Source of the DNA: Tyto alba
Lineage: Eukaryota > Chordata > Aves > Strigiformes > Tytonidae
Assembly (NCBI RefSeq): GCF_018691265.1
Contig: NW_024881322.1
Coordinates: 8,235,989 to 8,299,988 of the forward strand
DNA: 64,000 nucleotides
Reading direction: 5' to 3'
Numbering within the stretch: the stretch's first letter is position 1; the number at the start of each line of letters is the position of its first letter. Positions 27,305-40,400 of the stretch are shown here, piece by piece. The notes beneath the pieces are model-generated. The model searched no databases, had not been told where the DNA came from, and saw only the letters and a list, made by a program, of their open reading frames with translations. The position numbers and the translations under genes were made by a program.

Positions 27305-30300
27305 CTGAAAGCAGGAAAATAATTTTCACATTAGAACTTTTTCAAAAACCTTTCATAGTTACCTCTTAAAAGTAATTGTCTAACTTGTTTCTAAATTATT
27401 ATTTAATCACTTGCACTATAACTATTGAAGAGAAAAAAAACAATACAAGTATTGAAAAGAAATGAAAAGCAGAAAAGTTCATACATCAACTCTCATCAAG
27501 ACCTAGACTCACGAATTGATATAATTTATTTTGTCACACAGCTTCTAAGGCTGGAGAGTTAAAACGAGGTTCAGTAAGACTTTCTTCCTCTTCTAAGAAT
27601 TACCCAGTTTTCCCACTAAGTACACCTGTGAATTTCCTTTAACCATTGAAAAGATACCCACATTTTTTTAATTTCCATATTAAACATCTACTTTTTCTGC
27701 TTCTGTTGTTTTTGTCTACTTAAAGCTTATCAGTACCAGGCCACTAAAAATATAAATGCAATTTCTTCAACATTCCATTGTTCTCCAACTATACTCTCAA
27801 CATCATCATCAACCCATTTACTTCACCTTTGGCATTCTACTTGAGAAAAAGCAGAACCAGAGCTAAAGATTAAAAAAACCCTAACCACCTATATTCCCAA
27901 TGCTTATTCGGTTCATCTTCTCTGTGCAGAAGGGCTTCACCTATTAGCGTTTTACATTCCATTTTTTTTCTCCTTCAGAGTCATTTCCATAAAGCCAGGT
28001 AAGCATGACTGCTGCAGACAGGAGAAAAGTAAGGAGAGAACAGGAGCAAAGGGATGCTGGAATAGCAGGGGTCAAAACACTTGGAGTGGTTAAAGAGCAA
28101 TGACCACAGGCTACCAATGTCTGTTTTCTTGTTTGGACATTTCTCCTCCTCTTAAAAATGGGGTCAGGTTTTATCTTACCTTCCATGTGAATGCAGAAAC
28201 ATAATTAAGAATAGAATAGATAGTTGTGCCAGTAAAATCACTACCTTGAAGGACACCAGAGCACCACATCTATGAAATACTTCCAGATTTATTTAATCTT
28301 GCATTGTTCTTTCACATTCCAAAATCAAGGAATAACCAGACATTAGACAAACACGTCCCTAAGACATCACTATTCATTATAGTTCATAATGAATGGTGAA
28401 TGCAGAAAGACCTTACTTGAAAGGACATACTTTAAATTCCATACAAAAATACATGGTTTAGTTTAAGATGAAGGCTGCAGAAATACCTGCCAGCCATATA
28501 AAGATCTGCTATTTCAGAGCCTTGCCTGTAATACAATTCAAAGACAGCTGTCTTTTAACATTCATTCACTTGAAACAGATATGCTTAATGAATACCACTA
28601 ATTACTGCTAATTTAGTGTCACTGATCTTTTTCAGCAAAGAAATATACACAAACAGAAGTCTCCAATTCTTAGTTTTCACTGTTTGTTTAACTGGAAAAC
28701 AGTCAAAATAGTCAAACCCAACGTTCACTGTTTGTTCAGATGAAGACAGTTAAGAAAAGCAGAAAATGTGTTAATAGTTGGGGGAGGAGGAAGGAGAGAC
28801 TAGTATCTGCTATGATAATGTAATATCATAAATTTCAACCTCAGACCTTCAGGTTTCAGGTGTAGTTAACTGCTGAAATCACTAAACCACAAATATATCA
28901 AGGACATACAAAGATATTGCTCATCCAAAGCAACGACCTTCTGCTTCAAGTCACAACTTCTCTTCACCAAATTAGTATGCATCCTGTCTCTGCATCACTA
29001 ACCACTATCCTGGTTATCTGATAACAGCTTAACATGCAACCTGATCCATTGACAGATTTTGCCCTGGACTTTAAATGGCTACAGAGATATGCAGACTTCC
29101 TAAGCGTGTTAGGCCCACAGAAATAAATAGCTTGTGGCCCTGCTGGTATCCCGGGTCTCTCTACAGCATTGTTTTTCCTGGCTTAGGAGTAAAGTTTCAA
29201 TAACAGTACAAGCCAGTGGATTAAGCTCTGTTCAGGCAGAGCATCACTAGTCCTAAACTTTAGCAAAAGAAGTCATTGATTTCTTAACTTCCTATTCTGA
29301 TATCATTTTAAAGAATACAGATCTTCAGAATGAGGAAAAAAAGAGCAAAACTAGTATGCCCTGTTTTAGTCATTAGGTAACAGAACCAGTCAAGGATGCT
29401 ATGGAGAAATTGATATACACCTGCTAGTAAGATTAAAGACATTTTTGGCAGTGTGCGGCTGACAGTCGGTAACTGAAAAAGCAGACCTGTTCAACAGAAG
29501 ACAAGTTGAAACTGTGAAATTAATTACTATAAATAGATGGAACATTTGAGTATGACCCTCAGTAGCAGAGGAGATTGAGATGATGACAGGAGACTTGTTG
29601 CAGAACACTTATGTGATGTGAACCACCTTTGAACTGTAAATGTACAAGGCTGGAGTCCTCTGTTTACAGCTGATCAGAAACCATCTCATTTCCGTGATGT
29701 GTTCCAGGGAGGTGCACATGGTAGGAACAGGCTACATACATGACTCTTGTTTTCCACATCCATACTGTGTTTTGCTGCCAATTATAAACATTTGCTAAAG
29801 AACAAAATTTTGTATTTGTCACAAAGTCAGGAGTCGCATCCCATTCCCTTGTAATGGAACCATACTAAATACTCCCCAGGAGAGCATTACATCAAGGATT
29901 TCTGAACTTCTGGTCTAAAATTACCATAATGTCATTTGCCCAAGAGAAGTGAATCTGTTCAAAACATTAGGATAAGTGGCGTAGAACATCATTTTGTGCC
30001 TGGAAAGTCATCTAAGACTACCTACCCCTCTCACACCTCTCTGAAGAGTTCAAAACAATTTTAAGAGATACTCTCCTCGCTTCAAAGGCTGAAAAACAGG
30101 CACTGAAGTAAGAATCAGCTTGTCCAAAGCCACAAACTTGCCAAAGGAGAACTGTAAGAGGCTCAGTTCTCCCCAGTCCCAACCTAACATCTCTCCTGCT
30201 GCGCTGTGCTTGGTTGGCATACTGCTCTTGGATCTCAGCTAACTGAAAATCCATGAACTTGAAGAGATGTCTACAGATGCACTACAGTCTCCTGTACTTC

Positions 30301-33300
30301 TCATAACAACATAGCAGTGAACATTTCTGATTTATGGATGAAAAGATCTATGGCTGAAGTTAGCTTAATATCCTGAACTGAAATTCTAATAGAATAAAAA
30401 TAATCCTTGAACACAAGTTCTAATAATAAGACCTTCCCCTTCTACAATGTCACTGGAATAACCATTTTGTTCTGGGTAACTTCTCAGAAGTCAGCTATCT
30501 AAAACAGGACTGTGGCCTTCCAGCAGCTCCCTGCCAGTGGTACTGGATTGCAAACTAAACCAAATCATTACCAGGTGATCCAGAGTAACTCCCTATCAAG
30601 CTGGAGAGCAACATTAAGCAACAGGTTGATAAGAGGGTTTGTTTTTAAGTAATTATTCCTTTTAGCTTAAGTAGTTTTAATGAGGTGGCTTTTAACACTT
30701 GTTCATGTACTTCAAATCTGAATGAGACCATTCAAAAAATTAGTCATCAGATGTTAATGAGTTATGGGACAGGCTATTAACTGCCTTCCTTAAATCTGTT
30801 TTATCTTCTGAGGTCAGGCAAAGATTGATAAACAGAGATACATACACGGAAGTGTCAACACTATACTTCAATGAGTAACATGGAGTAAGTATATTGACTG
30901 TTTCCAATTTAATTAGTAAGAAAAGGTATAAGAAGTCATATTCTTCAGCTGGACTAATTAAAAAAAAAAATTACTTTTTTTTCCAAATAGGAAAGGCAAA
31001 CCAGAATATATAGACATGCAAATCTGGGGGCGCTTTTTTGATATATTGATACTAGGAAAAGAAAGAAATTCTTCTGAAAATCCCATTAAGAAGTCTGCCA
31101 GATTAGATGCCTAACTTCCAATAAAATTTGGGGAAACACGTAAAGATCTATGAAAGTCTCACAAGTTCCTATCAGCCATCTAAATATATTTCTTGAATTC
31201 TAAATTCACTAGCTACACTTCTCACTTCAATAAACCTGTATGTTTGGAAGAAAAAGAAAAAAATATCCACCAAAACCTTATTTCCCTGGACATTCAACTT
31301 AATTTAGTTTTAACTAATAATTTAAAAAAAAAAAATAAAAAGCAGCTTTAAATACTACTTTTGTGCACTTTTAATCAAATTATTTCCATCCAAGGGCAGC
31401 TTCATACAAATCACAAGTAAAAAACACGACTAAAGCAGTGAGTCATTCACTATTTTTAACATAATAAAATGTCAGAATTAAGAACTCAACAACCGTAAGC
31501 CAAACTACACAAGCATTCATGTGTGTGCAGATAGCAATCCACCCAGCTAGCAATGTAAGTACCAAGCTCAGGCACTTTAATACTTAGTTACTATTAAGGA
31601 TATGCCGAGTTACAAATTAACATGTTTCAAAATGATTATACCAACTAATAGGGAGGGGGACTACAAGTACTAAAAATGATTAAAATCAGTTATGTAAATC
31701 AATATACCTAGCCAACAGATCTCAAAGATAGGGAAGAAAGAAAGAAAGAAGAAAAAGGAGTTGGAAGCTCTAGATTCTTGAGCAATGTATCAAATTTGCA
31801 TCCTTGGCAGTGAAAAAAGAAATAGGTAATTGATGAAGCAGTTCCAGGCTTGGAAGTTTTCCTCTCTTATAAAGCCATCAAAGGTGTCTTTGATAGCACT
31901 GCAGTCCAGAAACCCGAGGCCATCAAGGAGATTCTAATAAGGCAACAACATGAAATTTCACAAAAAACAAGGACCAATTTATTCCTACAATGTTATCATC
32001 TTGACAATTACTATTCACTTGGAAACTACTACTATTTTCCATACATATTATGCTTAGGAGGCAAGTTACAACTCTGAGGTAGGTGAGTTTTCTGAAACTA
32101 CACAGAAGCTAGAGACTAGAGGTGTCAGACTCCATGTTAACAGCACGTTTGGTCACAATGCACTCACGACCAGTTTCTTTCCTGTTTTTCTGCTCCTAAA
32201 GGAAGTTATACACTAAAGGAAATACCTGCTCAGAAATAAACTTAGAACAAGATAAACCAACAACTTAACTTGGCAACTGGCCTTCTACACTGAGCACAGG
32301 TAGTTTCCAACCCCAAGGGCGTTTCTGTTTTGTGGAAAGACTTGACCATTTTGGAAAATTAACCTTTGAAAAAAAGTGGGCCATGGATGTCTCCAGTAAG
32401 ATCCAGCCATGGATGTACAGAGAAGTGGGTTTGTTTCCTCTGAATTCCAGTATGTTAATGAAGCTAGTCTGTTTTATTTAGCACCTTAAATTCCAGTTCA
32501 CAAGTATACATCACACCCTTAAATATTCACTATGAGATATGATGATGTTCAACTATAAATTCAACCATTTCTACATTAAGAAATGAGATTAACAATTAAG
32601 GTAGCTTAACTAACCATAAATTAGTTCCTGAAAGGTTAAGAGCCTTATAATGGATATCTTATTCATATATATAAAAATTATTCTCAAAATGCAACAACCA
32701 CTAAATTAAGGAAGAAGAATTTTATGATTTGCAACAATTCTGATCTGTTTCATACTCGCATGACCAGAAAAAAAAAAGCCTACCTCAAAAAAAAACCCAA
32801 AAAATCACCACCTGTCCAAAACATAGTAAAAAAAAATATTAAATAAGCAGCAACATACTTTCTTCTGCTTTGGTCTGCTCCTGCAAGATGCTAGTTACAT
32901 AGCACCAAGTATAACAGGACCCTTTTACTCCACACACAAAAGTAATTCGGAAAGAGGGGTGACACCTATGCCCAGATTACAAGACTACATTGTTTACACA
33001 TCTGAGTATATTAAATATTAAAAATTACCTATTTTCCCTGGTATATTTATGAGAAACTGAACTAAACTGATCATGTATTTTAATAATCTCTTAAATACAT
33101 CATCTGGACAAAAATCATGTAGATACAGCCCTAGGTGTGGTCACAACAGCACAGAGCCCTTCAGGTCCACTGTGATCACAGAGTAATATAGAAAGCCAAG
33201 CTATGGCTTTGCAAGGAAAGCTCTAAAAACGCAGATGCTGACTACAACCCAAATCCATTTCTAAACCATAGTTAAAGTTATTTCAAAAGCAGCAGGTATC

Positions 33301-34486
33301 TATCCTGTTCATAACAGAAATAGTAAATACTGGAAAAATCTTAGGCATGCAGACAGCTAACTTCAAAGCTACACTATGCATATATTTAGTCTGTAAAAGC
33401 TCACTTAATTACTCGACTCTTCAAATCCACATATAAACCCTGAAGCCCGCCACTGGTTGCTGTAGGTACTAACAGTATATATATGTACACAGCTAGACAT
33501 ACAAGCAAGGAAAGGTGGCCAATTACAATGCCGCTACAGCTCTGTTTTCCTAGAAGCCTTCGTCGTGTCAGTCCCTTCAAGCATCTCTCAAAAAACCACC
33601 CAAGTCACAAACATCCCAACCCGCTCAGCTGGAGAAGAGCTGAACGCTTCAAGCCCTACTGCCCGCCCCATTACAGGCCTGAGTTTACAATCGCCTCCTG
33701 TTTGCGGGACGCAGCGACCCGGTACTACAGAAAGAACAAATAGGTTGGCTTTTTTTTTTTTTTTTTTTTTCCCTCTCCAACACCCAGGTGCGCCATCCCG
33801 TCGCTCCACTGCTATAAGTCCTTTCCTACTTCCCTAAGAAGCCCCGAGGAAGGGGGCACCTTCCTGCTCCGCGAGTACCGCCGCACCCCGGGGGTCAGGG
33901 CCGGCCCCGCTTCCCCCCGCTCTGCTCCTCCCGAGCTCCGCCGCACCGGCAGCCAACCCCTGGCCAAGGGCCCGGCAGCCACCTCGCCTCCTTCCCCGGG
34001 GGGCCGCGGGTCCCCGCGGGTGTCCACGCCAGCCCGCAGCCGCAGCTGCCGGGCGGGAGCGGCCACAGGTCGCGGAAGGGGCGGGCGGGAGCCGCACCCA
34101 GGCGGCGGGGCGGGGAGGGGGGGGGGGGGGGACGGGGACGGCAGGCTTCCGCAGAGACCCCCGCGGGCCTCCCCACCGCGGGAGCGCAGCTCGGGGCCGA
34201 GGGAACCCCCCACACACACCCACCCACACACACCCCCTCCGCGGCGAGAGGCGGCCGACCCCCCTCACTCCGGCCCTGAGGAGACGCGAAACGGCCCAAC
34301 GGCCGCCGCCTCGCGGAGCGCGGGAGAGCCGCCGCCGCCATCACACCCCCCCCCCCCCGCCTCGGGACAAACCTCCGACCGCCGGCTTCGTCTTCTGCCT
34401 CAGCGCCCCCCGACCGCGGGCTGCCAGGGGCGAGGAGGACCGGGGGGAAGCGGGGCGGGGGGAGAGGGAGGAGGATCCGGTCTCAC
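27305..34486 (-). other. KBTBD2: KBTBD2 intron 1 (non-coding)
   Basis: This runs from the acceptor at 27305-27306 up to the CpG island; a strong donor (CCCGG|gtgagacc on the - strand) lies at 34486. No coding exon is recognisable. It holds short A/T tracts, a GAAA-rich run at 31731-31757 and a T23 tract at about 33750-33772. The upper kilobase overlaps the CpG island. Confidence 0.5.
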
Positions 34487-35060
34487 CCGGGCTGCGGAGG
34501 CGGCAGCCACTATGCGCGCAGGCGCGCTGCTGCCCCCCCCCCACCCCCCGCTTCCTCCCCACAGCATCACTCGGCGGCCGTTACGAGGCGGCCGCGCGCG
34601 CGCATGCTCAGAGCGGCGGGGAGAGCCCCGCGCCCGCCCGCCCCCGTTTCCTGTTCCTCGCCCCCGAGTTTCCCGCGCCCGCGCTTCCGGCGGGGCGGGG
34701 CCCCGAGGCGGGAGGGGAGCGAGCCGCTGGCCCGCCAAACGGCGCGAGCGGGCGCTGCGCCCCCTGCTGGGAGGAGCGAGCGGCTGCAGCTCCCAGGCCC
34801 CTGTGGAGCTTGAGGGGTCCCGCGGGCGGCCTGGCCCCGCTCGCCCGCCCGCTCCCCCCCGGAGGGCCGCCCCTTTCCCCGCGGGTACCGCGCAGCGGGA
34901 ACGTCCCCTTGGCCAAACGCGGGGGACCTCAGAGGCGAGGTCTGCCTCGATCCAACGGCGCCCTGAGGCGTGTGGGGCCTTGATGCCGCCTCAGGAGGGA
35001 CGCGACAGGGGCGAGGGAGGCGGGAGGAGCCTGGTGACTGAAGCCTGGTCCAAGGGAAAG
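33640..35060 (-). promoter_or_regulatory. KBTBD2: CpG-island promoter of KBTBD2
   Basis: The region is very GC- and CpG-rich, with clustered housekeeping-type motifs. These include GC boxes (GGGGCGGGG, about 34690), an ETS-type CTTCCGG at 34684-34690, an NRF1-like GCGCAGGCGC at 34516-34525 and a second GCGCATGC about 34598, and a YY1-like GCCGCCATC about 34330. A strong - strand donor at 34486 suggests a non-coding exon 1 from roughly 34600 down to 34487. Homopolymers (G15 at 34117-34131, C13 at 34346-34358) break it up. The long frames in it (for example 34020-35096, + strand) are Pro/Arg/Gly-rich artefacts of base composition. Confidence 0.75.
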
Positions 35061-35110
35061 GAAAATCCTGAGGACAGACCGCTTTTTAAAAGCTAGGGAG
35101 TGTTTGGGGG

Positions 35111-35196
35111 TTTTTGGTTTTTGTTTTTGTTTTTTTTTTTTTTTGTTTTGTTTTTGTTTTTTTTGTTTGTTTTTTTTTTTTAATTTTATTTTTTTC
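35111..35196. repeat. T/G-rich simple repeat at CpG-island edge
   Basis: Long T runs broken by single Gs close the KBTBD2 CpG island on the BUC side. They may mark a poly(A)-type retro-insertion read from the other strand, but no element body is recognisable. Confidence 0.7.
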
Positions 35197-36123
35197 ATTT
35201 CCCCTTGGGTCCATCCACCAAGAGAAGGGCTAAGAATTGAAAAAGTTGAACACTTAATCTGATGACTGCAGGAGTTGCGGATATAAAACATCCCAGATAA
35301 GCCTCACAAGTGACGTGCACAGAGAGTGCAAGAGCTGCCGTCAATGTAAAGGACAAACTTTGAGGGGGGGAGGTCTGCAAGGAGCAAGATCAGTAATCAA
35401 TCCCAGTCATTTTATAATTTGTTTCCTAGTGCAAAGGACAACCTTAATCTGAAATTACAGAAAGTAAAAAAACAGAAATTGCAGGAATTTCCCAGCCTAG
35501 AAATGAAAACAGTCTCTAAGCATCCATGCCTCTGTTTTTATCTAGTCACTCACCTACTTGCATAGCATGTTTACCGTGCTTCCTTCTCCCAACACCTGGG
35601 CTCTGTCATTCAGAGATGTGAAGTTGCAAAGCAGCCACTCAGATTCTCACCTCCTGTAAAGACCCGAGGCAGAGTCAAATTACAACCTCACTTTTCATAA
35701 ATTTCTGCTTTACATGGCAGAGTACACTGTACTGGAACAAGCACTTCCCTTGTTCATACGGAAAGAACATTACATTTGTCAGCCCAGTTAGCTGTGTTAG
35801 GATGGCAAAGCATGTCCCCCTTTACCCAGTACTAAACAACTGGTAAAGTTTAGAAACAAATGTAAACTTTGCCTTGCATTATCTGATTATTTATTTTCCT
35901 ATACAAAGTACAATCCCTTTTCTCATTTTGAATGTAAGTTCCAACATTCTGAAAGGGAAATACTGGATTCACTGAGGGATGCACCTTAAACATCTGCAAG
36001 ATGAGACTTCTAGCATTCTCTACAGCAGCTGAAGGCTTTTACCATTATTCCTATCTTTGTGTTTTAATCCTCTCTCCCACGCACTGATGCAAAAAGGCCC
36101 TTGTGTACCTATTAAATGACCCT
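35197..36123. other. Intergenic, KBTBD2/BUC divergence
   Basis: This is AT-balanced unique DNA between the CpG island and the candidate BUC promoter. No open frame, RNA gene or repeat is recognised. Confidence 0.5.
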
Positions 36124-36168
36124 CAGGTGAAAGGGGGAGTGGACAAGTAGCAGCTGCCTGCTATAAAG
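36124..36168 (+). promoter_or_regulatory. Candidate TATA/E-box promoter of BUC
   Basis: Within 45 bp are an E-box CAGGTG (36124-36129), a second E-box CAGCTG (36151-36156) and a TATA box TATAAAG (36162-36168), predicting transcription from about 36190. E-boxes near a TATA box are typical of oocyte-specific genes controlled by FIGLA-type bHLH factors. No CpG island is present here. Linking it to the coding exon at 37437 needs a non-coding exon 1, with possible donors near 36361 or 36657. This is inference from motifs and position. Confidence 0.35.
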
Positions 36169-37436
36169 AGGGTGAGCTGAGGGCTGGATTAGTTTCTTGC
36201 TAGGCTGTAAACAACAGCAGTAGGAACCATAGTTTTGAGGTGCTCTAATGGGATAGGAATAGCTTAGTTTTTGTAGGGCTTTTTTTTTTTTTCTTCCTTT
36301 CTTTCCTACATCGCATTCTCTCAAAAGGCTAAAGTAATTCTTGGACCTTTGGCTTGCGAGAGTGAGGGGAGGCTGTAGGCTTTTTGGTGTTTACAATAGC
36401 TGGACAGGACGTTCTAGAAGGAAACTGAAGAGGGCTCCAGCGTTCCTGAAAGCTTTCTGAAACTCTAGGCTGAACTATGTGCTAGTTAACAGGTCTTGAA
36501 TTATTATTTTTTTTTCCCTGTAACTGTGAAGTGCTTAAGCTCTCCAGAGAGTTGAGCTGATGTTTTTTTTGGTTTTTTTTTTGTTTTTTTTTTTTTTTTT
36601 TTTTAATGTGTAGCTGCTAGATCTTCTGTGTTTTCTGGTTTCTTTTATCCTTGCTCGTAAGCTATATGTGACAGGGTTGTATCATTTGCATGGGTTAGAA
36701 TGGACTGAACTTAGTGTATTAGTTAACTGGGGAAACATGTAAGTGTGGGAGGAAGTTCTGTCTTGTGAATTTTGTATGGCTTTGAATGTGAATTTCTGTG
36801 TAAGGATTTTGCTTTTTTTTTATCTATCGTTTAGTTTAAGCGTAGGAAGCATAGTGTCACTGAAATATTTGGTTTATTATGTTAGCTGTCATTGTTCTTA
36901 AATATATTATCAAGTACAAATCTTGAATTAACAGAGCTCTTATTGTGATCTCAAATACCACTTATGTGTTAGCATTAAGAAGTATTTTCTTCATGAGGCA
37001 CCAAACTTTTGATTGTGTGAGACCTTTTACTGTTTTGGTGTTGTGGTTTTTTTTTTTTTTTAGGCCACTTGCTCAAGGCTAATTCACTGAAGGATAGTTT
37101 TTAATTGGCTGGAATACTACTTATATGAATGTGTGCATATATGACTACAGTAAAGTTATTGGTCCTGTGGCCTTAAAATGTGTTATAAGATTGGCTTGAA
37201 GTACTAACATTGAGAGCTACATATAAAAGCTTGCTTAGCAAAGGAGAACTAAAATCTTTTACCTTAATAGTAATGTCAGTTTTCTACTTTCTGTTTGGAA
37301 GATAATAGTTTTCTTCTGGAAAGATCTGGTTTCATTGGGCTAAGAGAGGAATATCTGCTGAATTCTAACAGAGCATAAAAATCATTAGGCCGTAGAGTTT
37401 TTTAAGTGGTTAATCCTGATCACTTATCTGTTTCAG

Positions 37437-37457
37437 TGTTTAAAAAAAAAAAAAAAA
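37437..37457 (+). repeat. A16 tract abutting the BUC start codon
   Basis: The first coding exon opens at 37437 after the acceptor CTGTTTCAG and reads TGTTT, then sixteen A (37442-37457). The last A is the first base of the ATG. The A-rich leader has no stop in frame with the ATG inside the exon. An AAA at -3 to -1 is a good initiation context. Confidence 0.8.
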
Positions 37458-40400
37458 TGAATGCTGCTCCAACTTCAGAAAGTGGATCATATTCCACAAA
37501 CCACACAAGACCCTTCTTTTATGCACAGCCAACAGTACAACAGCCTTTTCCAAATCCATGGTACCTCAGTCATGCATACAGTCCATACTGTGTGCCTGCT
37601 CCAGGTAAGGTAAATGAGAGTGTCTGTGGTAGCTTTGGTTAGTAAATTACTTCTGGAGTGGAGGAAACAAATGTGTATCTGTGTTAACAAGCTTCTTGGG
37701 AGTTTAAGGTAGAATTAATGTTTTGCTTGTCGAAGATCAGATTTATGAAATGTTAGTTAAATGTGTAGCTTTTGTGCTGGAAAGCATCCATTTCTGGAGA
37801 ATGGAAAGTAAACAAAATATTAAGTAATGGCTATCCTACAGATACAGAGCTCTAGAATATGCCTAACGATTATTATGTGCGTATATATGAGTTCCATATG
37901 CATGCATTATAGGTATGGATAAATATAAACTTAAAAATCCACACAGTGTTGTTAAATACATCCTGTAAATGGTAAACCTGTGTTAACTTTTATCTGGAAC
38001 TGTCTTTTTTCAAAGACAATGCTATAGCATAGTCTGTTAAATAGCAAAGTACAGAAGGCTAATTGGTGTGTGATCCAAGGAACAAAATCAAGTTTTGGTT
38101 AAAGTGTAGCTGCCCAGAAAATCTGTTCCATAACAAGGAACTCTCTCTGGGTTTCTGCACAAGATTTGCTTCCAAGAATTGACAGGTGGAGTGTTTTACT
38201 TACGTGTCTGATCTTGTATCTGTCCCTGTGTATGCAAACAAATATTAGTCAGAATTACTTACTTCAGAAAGAAGATACATTTGTCTTTTTTTTTTTTTTA
38301 TCCCCAATGTCTAGGCTTCCGAAGTGGAAATCCATATTTTCCATTTTATTCTGTTGCGCTCCATGAGTACCCTGGATTTTTTGTTCCACAGCATCCAATG
38401 CATGCAAGAGTTAACAGAAGGCCTTATTTTAATGTTCCTTCACCTTCCCCTATGTTTTATCATGCAACAAGATTCAGACACTATAGTGCTTCTGGGAAAA
38501 AAATGGAAACAAAAGAAACACAGACTGATCCTAGACAGCCGGAAAACAAACAAAAAAAGCATCAAGATATCCATGCAGAAACGAAAGGTTGTGATGCAGG
38601 AAGCGTGGCCTGTGTTTCTTCTGGTGTAAGTCCAGAGACTGAAAGTACTTCAGAAAAACAAGATTCATCTGGATCTTCCATTGCGGTAGACAGACAGTTT
38701 CTGAACAAGAGCTCTTCCAGTTCTACACAGCATAGAAATCTTCCTACCGGAAGCTATGCCTTTGAGAAGGAAGAAGTGAGGATAGAATATGGAAACGGCT
38801 CTCCAGCCATTCAGCTGTGGAAGTCCTTTAAAGAAACGATCCCTTTCTATGATGTGGCAAGTGGTAAACCAGTCCCAGAGAATATAGTGCAGCGTGACTT
38901 ATTTTCTGTAAGTTCATGTGAAGGAATGATATATGGCCCTCACGAAGGGGAGAAAATGGTGCCAGGAGCTTCCTTAGATGAGAGAAAAGCTGTTCTCACC
39001 TCAAAACAGAGTGTTGAAATTGTGCAAGAAAAAGAGGTTCAAAATAATGAAGTGAAGCTGGATGACGAAAAGCGGGCAAAATCCCCCCCAGGTGAAGCCA
39101 CGGCAGTGCAGATCACAGACTTGGCAAGATCTGTTAGCATAGATCAACCAGTGGTAAAGCAGGATGTGGTAGTAGCTAAAAAATCTAGCTCTAAAAAATT
39201 TATGGGGTCAAAAACTTCTCAAGAAAAGCCCAGCTTTATTCAGCAAGCAGGACTACTTCCATCTAGTATGGAGGTAATGAGTGACTTGAGTTTTCAGCAG
39301 AAAAAGCTGAATCTAAGCCATAGTACAACCCATGAAAGTCAAACGGATAAAAGTATTTGGTGTGACGAATCAATTGAGAAGTACGTTCCCTCTAACAGTT
39401 GGCTGGCTTGTTTGGACAGTATGGACATAAACTATAACTACGACCTTTGTTTGCCACAAAGGAAACGTCAGAGTGTGCTCAGTCTTTCTTCTGATGACAT
39501 GTCCTCTAGAGAGGAAGGCTCATCAATTGATAATGCCCCAGTGTCTTATTTTGTCCCTGACTGTGTGCTTCAGCAAAACCCATATACTTTCCAAAAAAGT
39601 ACGGAGGGCTTAGAGAAAGAGAAAATTAGAAGTGGTGGGTCCCTTAATGAAGAGGAAGTGGTAGGAAGGGAGCAGATGAACAGCTTGAATGACCACGATG
39701 TCAAAAACTCTTCAGCCATGAAGATTAAAGAGGCTTCCAGTAAAGGTAGAAAGCTGGGCGCCCTTCCTAGATCTTCTAGTCAGAAAAGTATCAATTCTCC
39801 CAAGAAGAAAGTAGCTAAGAGTTTGTCAGAAGTTGAGGACTCTGAAGAATATTCTGTGAGGGGAGAAGGGGAGGATGAAGATGGAGAGGATGAGGAGGAG
39901 GATGATGATGATGACATGGATGAAATTGAATATTTCTTTCAAGAAGCCACTCCATATGGTATCTTGATGCCTAGTAAAGGAAATTTTTACCAAGTTGGCC
40001 AGAGGGTGCTTTGGAAACCACCTAAAAATGCTATACCAGCTCAATTAATTAGCTGGCCTGCTCAAGAGAAAATAAAAACTAGAGTTGGGCTTGGTGAAAA
40101 CATAGGTGTAGTTTACAGGTCAAAGGAGAAGGAACAAGATGAAGTTGTATACAGTGACTATGGGTATCATAGAAGAAAGAGGCCTACGGCAAGAAGAGAA
40201 GGACTTGGACACCAGCGGACACTACAGAAATTACTGGGAGGTAAGCTAATTGCTGAGGTCAAAGTGATGCTTAATAGACCACACAAAGAACACCTAATTG
40301 CAGTTGTAAGTTTTAGTTTGAACTAGTGGGAAGACTGCGGAATTTTGTAGCTCCAGGTTTGACTTAGAGCCTGAAGCACTGCACAATATTTTTTTCAAGG

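Noticed and set aside
33812..34344. Three overlapping - strand frames of 139-149 codons
   Set aside because: Same GC-rich island; all three frames open at once, so composition and not coding explains them.
34020..35096. 358-codon + strand open frame in the CpG island
   Set aside because: Pro/Arg/Gly-rich composition, homopolymer-driven, no domain; other frames on both strands of the same island are also open, as expected from GC content.
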